A stretch of DNA of 64,000 nt from assembly GCA_034670405.1 (NCBI GenBank), contig JAXDDX010000004.1, positions 5,477,501-5,541,500 of the forward strand, in the 5' to 3' direction. How positions within the stretch are numbered: the stretch's first letter is position 1; every line of letters starts with the position of its first letter. A program made the position numbers and the translations under genes. Positions 49,201 through 64,000 of the stretch are shown here, one piece after another. The stretch comes from Hoplostethus atlanticus. Lineage: Eukaryota > Chordata > Actinopteri > Trachichthyiformes > Trachichthyidae. A model generated the notes under the pieces. The model was not told the origin of the DNA, made no database searches, and saw only the letters and a list, made by a program, of their open reading frames with translations.

Positions 49201-50627
49201 GAATGAAAGTCACTCTTCTAAAACTCTATATACCTCTTTAAAATCATCTTTTGAAAATAAATTATATATTCTCAATATAGAAATAAATACGTCTTCTTTC
49301 AAACATAGGAATGCATCATCACAGATCTAAACGCTACGCTGAATACATTTCTTACCATCTCATCCATGAAGAAACAAGAATATACGTGACTAACCGATGC
49401 CATCTGCCATGTAGAGACACTCATCCAAATACATAAATGCAAATATACAGCTGGCTGACACAGAAATCAAATCATACCTCTGGCAAACAGCTAAATAAAA
49501 TATTGCTTAGCATTGGCCTGACAAAAATGGCTCCTAAACAGAATCACCTTAATGCTTGGCTCATTGGCCATTTTCACACTGCTAAACCAAACAAACTGAA
49601 CTGTGCTTTAAGTGTGACCTCGGCTACAGCAGTAGAGTGCAGGTCAGCCCTGCAGTGTGAAAATGACCACTGAGATGACTTTCATAGTTACAGATATGAC
49701 AAATAACCTATGATCCTCTTTCCGAAACGCAGGAGACGAAGCAAAAAACTCGCTGTTGGTTCCTCCTCTACAAAGGGCGAATGGCCGGATATCTCAAAAC
49801 CAACCCTGCTGGCGAGGAACTTTCTTAATAGCTGTATTCAGAGTGTAAAAAACAATACATTTTCCTTATAGACTTATACAGGTCAATGAAAATTGCAAGA
49901 AAATGAAGGATTTAACACACACAGCCTATGTGTTTCAAAGCTGAAACTACGGTGCCCTCACACAAGTCTAGTAGAGCACTGCATATTCCTAATTGATCCT
50001 TCAGATGGACACTAGGCAACTCTACATTACAGAGAAATCATTACAGACAAATGTGATTATGACTTCAGCCGCTCAGAAATCTCTCTCATCTCTTTTCATA
50101 AGCTGCTTTGTGTCTCCTCTCGAGAGCCATTTGTCTTTAGCCATTGTATCACTGAGACATTTCGTGTGTCTCGTCTCTATTAGGGAGATAGGAATTATTC
50201 ACAAGTAACATCAAGTGGCACGCCTCTCTTCATATCTATCAAATCTCACATTTCTAAAAGCTACAGTAGCGTTTCTACAGCAGAGTACGTTCCAAGTTCT
50301 TCACACAGGTGCTACAATACCAGAGAGCCATGTATGACCATTCACACTGCCATAATAACTCGGATAAAATACGTCAATCAGGCCATTTCTCATAATTCCC
50401 AAGTGTGTGTCATGTCAGTATGGATGAGAGATAGTCTCAAAATAAAATTAGCTCATCGATCAAACTCATCATTGTGAATGAGCCAAGGGGGCCTCGTATC
50501 TCGATCGCAGCACCTCCGGCTCCTCTCTCGCAAGAGGCGGTAGGCAGGTAAGTTCTGGAGGAGACCCAGCAAACCGGAGAAGCGTCATCTCGTATCCTGT
50601 ACTGTATCTGTCACGTGCCGCCGCGTG

Positions 50628-56217
<5,590 letters not shown>

Positions 56218-56345
56218 GGTCTCAGCATGGGGGAGCGGATCCAACACCTCTTCATCCACAGGTTCCCAAGGCCGACTATGGCGGGTGTCAGCTCAGAGAG
56301 GCCCTTCAATGGGCAGCATCATGGATCATCACCTGGACCCATGCA
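56218..56345 (-). promoter_or_regulatory. bahd1 leader segment with upstream ORFs
   Basis: The sequence after a good acceptor (tctccccag on the minus strand, near 56341) and before the chosen start carries several upstream ATG codons. Three start very short frames. One (56253-56255) starts a 22-codon frame that overlaps the main start in a different frame. This suggests a translationally regulated leader, which is an inference. Confidence 0.4.
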
Positions 56346-58939
56346 CCTCCTGGGGAGAGACAGATAGCACACTTAACAGTATAGCTTGCATACAGCACGC
56401 TACACATGGATTTTGCTCTTGCAGAATATTTATCTGAGCGTGACTTAATGTACAAGACAGGACCTTCTCATGCAATGTTTAACAACCCGTTAAGTCCTTA
56501 GTCTACAGTCATTTTCCGTGTCCCTAGAGCCGACGACTACTAAGACTACACCTCCCCGTAACTTGCCTATACATTGCACACACGCCTACACACAGAACTG
56601 AAAGAAGAAAGTGAAAAACATACCACATATATTAGTTTATATTAGTTCCTCTCTCTTTTTGTGGCAACAGGAGATTAAATCTGATTGTGAGCCACATCTA
56701 CTCCTATCATTTGTTGTATCAAGGTGTAATTCCTGTTGTGGTTTACAAAATGACTCTTATTAAGATGCTTAGATTGTGATATATGAACTAACTGTGCTGT
56801 AACTGCTCTATATTTGTTTTGGATTAGAACAGTGGCCAAATGATGAATTTTCAATGCCTTTTCTTTTTTATATCAATGGGGGCAATTTTTCAGCACTAGT
56901 TCTGCAGCCCATTAGGAGCACAACATTGCAAGCACTCAACCACTCACAACTACAATACAGAAAATACAAACAGAACAGAAAAAAGGAGGAAGCATTTAGG
57001 TTATGTATTTAATGTCTGATATGATGGATGCTTTTAAAAGGTGATTTGGATCTTTTATTCACAATGCCACCCAGATTTAATTTTAGCCGTGGCTACAGCC
57101 TGAAGCTGATCCTCCATAAGCGATGTGGTTGACAAAAAACAGTTGGTAATTGGATTAAACATGAAGAAGCCCGCAGAAACCAAAATATTACCGTATTTCA
57201 AATGTCTATGAGGTCAAATGGTCAGCTATTTCAAATTATACTGTAGAATCAAATTCATTCATTCATTTGGATGCACACACATACATTATGATCAAATGGC
57301 TCATGAAGTGATCCCTATTCAAGCACATTCTGTGGCAGAAACACTTGTCACACAATAGCCTCTTCAGTTTCCATGTCAACAGGCTGGTACCGAGTATATC
57401 AGAGCATCTCAGAGCATCTCAGACATCTTTCATGAAGAATACGCTTTAAGAAGTTTTGTAATTCCTGTGAGTGGAAGTGTAATATGATGTATAGTGTTCA
57501 GGCACTTGAGTCTCCCCGCTTTCTCAACAGAAAAAACATCTCACTAAGGGAAAACTTTAGTAACTGAGGATTCAACCACCAACGACCTTAATGCAATGAC
57601 ACTCCTGTGTGCCGCATGAAGAGATGGATCATCCTTCCTGCTATGAAACACAATTATGCTACTTGACCCCCAAGTAGTATCTTGAGATGGAGCTCTATTA
57701 GATGAAGTGACACTTCAGCCAGAAAGCCGTTGAGCTTTCAGAAGAAACACTCTCAGAATTTACTAAGTAACAAACTTAAATCAATAAAAAATAACTAATT
57801 TATGACCAAGACAGGATATACATCTTTTTTTCAATAGAGACAGCACAAATATAGAAGCTTTAAATATTTGTCTCCTTGCTCTTATCACTTTTTCACACAT
57901 TTGTAATGGTGTTTGGGGGGCCATTACACCACTTCCTCTGTCTTTAGCATATCAGTAACAGTCACTGCTTAGAACCATTTAGAACCAAGCAAAATAAGTC
58001 AAAACGAGGTTGACGATGAGATGGATGCAGATGCTGTTACAACTGTTCTTGCACTGCATAACAATAACTGATTCATCTGATCAAAAAAGTATTTACATGA
58101 CTTCACTTAATCAAGTGTGTGACGAGTCTGCTCTTCCCCTGGTGTGACATCATGTCATCATCTCACACCTACGGAAGGTCAGAAGACCAAACCTGGCATG
58201 TTTCTCACTAAAATGCTTTAATTTTAAGTAACAGAAAGAGCGGGGAGTTTCTTTGTGGTTTTGGGCGGCTAGCAGGTCTGTTGCCCACAATATTCAGATG
58301 TTCAGAAGGACCGACTGTACTAAAAATGTAAACATGCTTGAGGTGCTTGTAAAGGAACATTATAAAATCAGGATATACCTTTTTAGTACGCTACTTCTTC
58401 CCAACTTTTTGATAACCAGCAATCTGTTACTTTTGAATTAGCAGCGATCTGTTACAGCTTTTTCTGTCTCTTTTTAAAAAATTGTTCTCAACCTACTCAG
58501 GGTGAGCGGTACTACGATCTATAAATACACACCCACCTCGTCTCTGGAGTGGACAGCACTTTCTGGCTGGACATTTTCAACCATCTCATAGCTTGGTTCG
58601 CCCTTATTGCCAACTGACTCAGTGAACCGTGAAATGCAATCCATGAGGGAGAAATTTTATTTCCAGATAACAAGAGCACAGAAGGAGACTCACATTGAGT
58701 TTCTGTCTATGGATATCAAATCAAGTTTCATTTGAATAAGAAAAACCATGCACAAAGGAAGGACAGGAGCTCACCGGAAAACATTGTCATTTCCCCCGGC
58801 TAGAGCTGGGTGATATTGACAAAAAACAATATCGCAATATTTTTTGGGTAAAATACAATGATTGATTGATACAATATCAACATTGTGGTGATATATTTTG
58901 GAGGGAGGGGGCACAAACTGGAATCCTACACAGGTTTAA

Positions 58940-59068
58940 TTGAAAGTACATTACAGTAATTTAGTAGACGCTGTCATCCTAAGCAATGTACAAGGTAAAT
59001 TAACACTATGTGGGGCTTGAACCCACAACCTTGAGATTATGCTCTACCAACTGAGCTAAAGCTAACTG
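58940..59068 (-). mobile_element. tRNA-derived SINE with L2-type tail
   Basis: On the minus strand the head carries a pol III A box, TAGCTCAGTTGG (59047-59058), and a B box, GGTTCAAGCCC (59013-59023), in a tRNA-like context. A short body leads to a tail 'gacagcgtctactaaattactgtaatgta' (split here across 58945-58985) that resembles the LINE tail at 43555-43610. Head, body and tail are all present in about 130 bases. The spacing and a degenerate anticodon arm show it is not a working tRNA gene. Confidence 0.75.
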
Positions 59069-60384
59069 AAACAACCCCTAGGTGAGGTGACTCAAGGGAC
59101 CTGTTTGTTCTGCAGTGTAGCCAAGTGGTCAAACTGAGGAGTCTTTGATACTTTTTTTTGTTATTTAGTAGTTAGAACAAAGGGCACATTTCTATGTGGG
59201 CGTGCTCTGCCAAACGCCTAGTGGGGGGTTTTCTCCATTTGTGTATGCTACCCTGGAATAACTTTGAAGTGTAAAGTAAAGGGACACACTACCAGAACCA
59301 AAAGGATTTGTTAAAACATATCATTACCTTGATTATAAAATGCTCAATTTGCAGCACAATTTTTGTGACATAGGTTCACCAGTTTCAAAGCTGTTAAATT
59401 AGATATTATGCAGTTAATGAATGTGAACTGAATTTAGACATTAGTCAGATGTGGCAACACACAGTCTGAGCTGTTTGACAGACTAAAAACTAATTCATTA
59501 GGAGGACATGGTGTGGACTGTGCTCTTTTCTAGATGTCATGACTGTAAAAAGCCTTGAGGTAGAAGCCCTTAGGAATCTGCTCTTTGTGCTGTGTGTGCA
59601 GCTTTAGATAGGGCATATCACCCAGTCCACTTTCCTCCAGCAAATCATCAGTTCAACAGTCCTAGACCACCACCACCCTTCAACACCACCATCACCACCC
59701 TCCACCACCATGCAGTTTTAGGCATCACCAAATATAAACACACACACACACACACATCCGCTTACTCTAATGACCCCATTAATAATGATGATGAGCATAA
59801 GTGCAATTAAGGGCAGGACGATGTATATTATAGTCAGGTTGCATACAAACAGACTACAGCCGACTGGAGCTTATCAGCCCCCGGAGTTGGCCATGGTGGT
59901 GGACAGTGTAGTCTGACAGCATGCGGTGGTAGTGCAGGCTGGAGGTTATGGTATCAGAAGTAAAAAGCTCACCGGACGATCATCCACGCGACGAGTACAG
60001 CTTAATACCGGTCGATCAAACGGGCTTCTACTGTCAGTAGGAGCTCGCGAAGCCTAGTTGTTACAAAGCAGGCTACCCCCGATCCGATCCTATAATCACC
60101 AACTGTGACTGGAATTACAGCCGCGTCGGGTTTGTACATTCATCATTACCTTGTGTCCCGTTAGAAATATACAAAAAAAAAAATCCCGCCCTGTCCTCCT
60201 ATGGCCAATTTCTATATGTCCGAGCTGTATGTCGACCTGGGAAGCGATCCGCGGACCAAACACCCTACTATAGCTGGAGACATGGCAAATCGGTGAGCGG
60301 TGACCTACTTCCGAAGTGGCATGCTGGAGATAATATTCATGCGCTGCATTCGCATTGGCGAGGCTGCCGTTGCACCGGGACATC

Positions 60385-60945
60385 CCTAACGCAAAAATCA
60401 CTGTAATGCTCCTAGAATATTCCTATAGGGACTCCCCGTATGTCTGTGGTTCTCGGCAGTGATTTTTTTCGTACTTTATGGTATTTTTTTTCATCTCCTA
60501 TGGTATCGCTATAATATTCCTACAATATTCTTAGCGACTTGCTGTGATATTTGTATATAGTAATCTTCTAAAATGAAGGATGACTATAGTTCTTTCTCAG
60601 CGCAACACCATCGCGCTGCGGTCTCCGGAGCCAAAATAGCCACTGGAAATGATCAAACTTCCTCCAATTTAAGATCTGTTCTTAAAAAGGTCAGGAGTTG
60701 GGATCGATCAGGGGTGATCCACTCTGAGGGGACTTCATTTTCTCCAGATTTGCCCTTACCAAAAAGAATAACAGTATCCCGATGATACATTTTAGAGGGA
60801 CACTACCGGCCTACAAATATCCCCAGTATAAATTTTATAACAATACCATAGGAGATAAACACCACAAAGTGCGATAAGGTCACTATTGATTACCACAGCC
60901 ACACTATAAGTCCCTGCAGGAATATCATAGTGATTTATCATTAGA
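60385..60945. mobile_element. Element of about 560 bp with long inverted ends, probably a non-autonomous DNA transposon
   Basis: The left end (about 60388-60510) and the reverse complement of the right end (about 60838-60940) share ordered blocks: AAATCACT, ATATTCCT(A/G)(T/C)AGGGACT, TG(T/G)CTGTGGT, AGTGA, a CG(T/C)ACTTT(A/G)TGGT block, and ATCTCCTATGGTAT. The arms are imperfect and about 100-120 bases long. An interior open frame of 70 codons (60573-60785) resembles no family I know and may be chance. Target-site duplications could not be fixed by eye. Confidence 0.5.
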
Positions 60946-63179
60946 TGACAGCAGAAAATAGAAACCCGTGTCCTGATTAACTAGGCCTATTTACTGTTTC
61001 CTCTTCTCTTAATGATACATGGAATCTAATAATGCTCATGGGCGGTCAATCATTATCATTTATGAGACTGGCCCCGGTTATAATATCCACACACACTGAT
61101 TTCCGAGACATGATGACCACTCAGATGTATTGGATGGTGTTGGCCTGGCCTGCAGTAGAACATCAGTGTAAAAAGAGTAAAAAAAACTTCAATATCTGTT
61201 ATGAACTTCTGCTATCTGTTCTGTTATCTAGTTGCCATCTAGTCACAACCGGGCTTAATTGGGATACATGCTAATTGTCCTCATCAATATCAGCTTTACA
61301 GTGTGTAATTAACAGCTGTAAACGAGCTGAGTGTGTAAGTTAATGAGGCGTGAGCGCTGGGGAAGCTGAGGGAGTAGACTGCTGAGAGCTGACCTACACT
61401 GCAATAAACACTGAAGTACACCACAGAGCAATGCACTCAAAAGTCCACAGTGCAATACACAGCAGCAACCAAGCAGCAAAAATGCTTTAGATGCATCCAG
61501 CCTTCTCACTCTCTCTCACTCACTCACTGAGACATTTAACACTTCCATCAACCATGCAGCATAAAAAACTTGTTTGATTTCCCCTAGGAATGCCATTTAC
61601 AGTTTCTGTACTTTGATCCTCACAGGCGTTTCAATCACCGTCCACCAACACAGTGCATGCAGGCGTTTGTAGTAATGTCACTTCTGATAGTTTGATAGTT
61701 TTAACACATGCCAACTAAAGCGGAACAACCAAAAAACTGTGTTCTGTGTTTCAAAAAACTGTTTTACCTACAAATATCAATAAAGACAGTTGTAAATTTA
61801 TAAAAACGCATGAAGAGGCATAATAAATACACACTCCAAGGAATACATGATGTGGGAGGTCACAGCTTACAAAGTTACACTTGATTTGCAAACCGAAAAG
61901 GGAAATTGTTAAGATAAAATGAGATACCGCTTTAATCACGATTCTCATTAGCAATTTGACGATTTCATATGATCTTGTATTATACAGATTTATGACCTAA
62001 AAAGGCCAGAACTATTTCTCTGTATTTAATATAATAATGAGTCCCTTGTGATGATGAACGAATAACTGGATGAAAACAACGAGTCCTCTCTTCTGAATTT
62101 AGTCCTGAGAAAGCTAAGGAACATCTTAATTTCACTGCAATTTCACTCATTTGAAGTTAGAACACTGGGGATGTTACAGGAGTGACTGGGGAAATGAGGG
62201 TCCATGGCTTGGTCATGGTGTGCAATAGCATGGGAACGCCCTAAGACATCCCAAAAAGCACAACACAACTCTAAAGAAATACTGCTTTGTTCACTCTATT
62301 TGCTGTTTTTAAACATCACATTTTTACACTGTAAACCCAGCTGTATTGAAATGAGGAGCTGATAAACTGTTAAAGTGCAAAAAGTTAGAATATAACTTAT
62401 TTTTGTAATTTTAAAGACATCATTACAATGTAGATGAAGCACAGCCACTCCAGGTCTGTTAGACCCCCCCTTACGCCAGGCATTGGCATGCATTCGGGGT
62501 GATCAGATTGTAATCGAATTGAGCAAAAAAGCATGAGCATAAATGCACCCAAGATGCATAGATGCAACAAAGAGTTAATAACTCAAACCACCGCCACACA
62601 TTAACAAAGTGTGATTTCCAGTTAAATATAACGACTATTCTGAACGGAAATAAACTTTAGCAATCAGATCCAAAAAGGAAGCGCAGCAAAAACAAACAGG
62701 TGGCAGGCAGCTTGTATAGTAACACACTTGGAAAATGGATTGTCACTGTGGATGGGTGAGGTGTTTACTGTCAAATTCACAAGTAAATATTATGTGTGCA
62801 AAAAAATCCATGTATATACTGGAGACATATTTTAAGGTAATCCACCTAAATCATATGTAGGCACAACTTGGATATGAGACACATGTTGGTGTTTGTGCTC
62901 AACCTGTAGGGGAGAAGTACATGAAGCAGACAAAGACTAAATCACAACATGAGTTCAAGACAGAAAGTAATTGTCATGAACATGGAAAAGCAAAACTGAA
63001 AACCATAACAAAGCTTGCTACGCAACAAAACAGGTAGTAAACTATTATTATTTCTCAGCTGCAGAGTGTAGCCTACAGATCTAGAGATGGCAGTTTGGCA
63101 CCTCAGAGATAAGAGACAGGACAGGAAGTGTAATTAGCTACTTCTACTGTTCCTCTTCAAAGAGACAGGGCAAGATGCC

Positions 63180-63605
63180 AGGGAGTCTGACTGGCAGAGA
63201 AGGAGAAGGAAAGAGAGAGAAGAGAGTGAGATAGAGAAAGATAGCAATGAAGATGATTGAATTCAAAGAGATAGAGGGCAAGCACAAGAGAGGAGAGGGA
63301 AGCTGGAGAGGCAATCCTACACCTCACATCTCATCGAGCAGAAGAAAAAAAAGAGTCAAACTTCACAGAAATCAGGTGGGCAATTTTTGACTTTCAACCT
63401 CCTGGTGTCTTCGCTTGACAGGTCCTCTGAGATACAGACGTTTGACACAGCCTCTCAGAGAGAGCAGGCAAGAATGGGGGGAAAGAAAAATGAAGAGGAA
63501 GAATGTGTGAGAGACAGAGACAGGGGGAGGGAAAAGATTGAGAGAGACAGCACAGAGAAAGAGAGAGAGTGAGACAGAGAGCGATAGAGACAGAAAGAGA
63601 TTGTC
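63180..63605. repeat. Purine-rich (GA/GAGA) low-complexity stretch
   Basis: Two blocks (about 63195-63310 and 63455-63605) are dominated by AGAGAG/GAGACAG-like sequence on the plus strand. They produce the short charged and Ser-rich shadow frames seen here. Confidence 0.8.
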
Positions 63606-64000
63606 ATCATCATCATGAACAATGACTCTCTGATGGGGGAGGCCTGTCGTTGGATTTCCAGCCCAGCTGAGGAAGGAGGGAGGAGGAGATGCCTGCCCGT
63701 CTGCCAGGGCCTCAGTCATGCTTTTAGCATCTGCCAAACTGAAGGACACTTGGTGCCATGTGCTTTTCAGTGGAGAAGCCTGACGTTTGTCTGTCACAGT
63801 GAGGGCTTCTGTTCTGTTCTGTCTCAGCCAAACAGGGCTGAATGTCCCCCCGCCCCATGTAAACAATCTCAGTGTGTGATGACTGAGCGAGGAGTGAAAC
63901 CCCCAGCTCTAACCTCCACATCTACTGCAGCTGTGGGTTTACTGACAGCTGACACTGGTCTTTGGGTCTCTGTTCTCTTGCTCCTTCCTTCCCACCAACC

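Larger units (their letters stand above)
43611..50627. other. Gene-free 7 kb between the LINE and bahd1
   Basis: No exon can be supported here on either strand. The bahd1 3' UTR lies in the upper part but its end is not evident. The stretch holds a CTTT microsatellite, two repeat fragments and an A+T-rich block with TAATTA-type sites near 45106-45250. Confidence 0.55.
56346..64000. other. Upstream region of bahd1, no coding gene recognised
   Basis: No exon with homology could be recognised. Noncoding bahd1 leader exons and the promoter must lie here. The stretch near 59860-60370 is richer in CpG than its surroundings and is the best candidate promoter. The region also has a SINE, an inverted-end element and a purine-rich tract near the right edge, all listed separately. 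Confidence 0.5.

Noticed and set aside
56257-56259. bahd1 start at the upstream GTG
   Set aside because: Non-ATG initiation is unsupported. The first in-frame ATG, at 56217, has a near-ideal Kozak context.
59013-59068. Functional tRNA gene
   Set aside because: A and B boxes are present, but the A-to-B spacing and the arms between them do not fold as a tRNA, and a LINE-type tail follows. It is a SINE.
60573-60785. 70-codon plus-strand frame inside the inverted-end element
   Set aside because: It matches no known family and is short. It is mentioned with the element and not called a gene.

Overview
The window is vertebrate nuclear DNA, almost certainly from a ray-finned (teleost) fish. Genes are split into many small exons with GT-AG introns, and CA/GT, GA and tetranucleotide microsatellites are very dense. 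Fish-type LINE and SINE pieces are present. The gene content is vertebrate, including one receptor of a fish-retained type. All gene models below were assembled by hand from splice sites, reading phase and recalled family sequences; no database search was run.

Layout: (1) 1-5869 holds no recognisable gene. (2) 5870-13891, minus: pkdcc (vertebrate lonesome kinase), seven coding exons, with an apparent one-base frameshift in exon 6. (3) 13892-16797: divergent spacer between pkdcc and disp2, with a long compound CA/GA repeat and a GC-richer promoter-like stretch. (4) 16798-26493, plus: disp2 (Dispatched-family 12-TM RND protein), ten coding exons that stay in phase to give 1506 residues. (5) 28727-30710, minus: rpusd2 (RluA-family pseudouridine synthase), tail-to-tail with disp2. 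(6) 32014-34422, minus: pcmtl/pcmt1-like protein-isoaspartate methyltransferase, with a tiny terminal exon. (7) 35485-36879, plus: ccdc32, head-to-head with pcmtl across a CCAAT-containing spacer. (8) 40413-42036, plus: a prolactin-releasing-peptide-receptor-like GPCR whose only coding intron is nearly all tetranucleotide repeat. (9) 42480-43610: a 5'-truncated L2/CR1-type LINE. (10) 43611-50627: gene-free. (11) 50628-56217, minus: bahd1 (BAH-domain heterochromatin protein), six coding exons. (12) 56218-64000: bahd1 leader and upstream region, a tRNA-derived SINE, and an unclassified element with inverted ends near 60.4-60.9 kb.

The genes do not form a pathway. disp2, rpusd2, ccdc32 and bahd1 match the human 15q15 neighbourhood, so much of the window is a conserved synteny block. 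In human, PKDCC is on chromosome 2 and the mammalian prolactin-releasing peptide receptor is on chromosome 10. No wholly new gene system was found. The strongest oddities are the pkdcc frameshift, the inverted-end element with two possible relatives in the window, and TG-repeat tracts beside splice acceptors.
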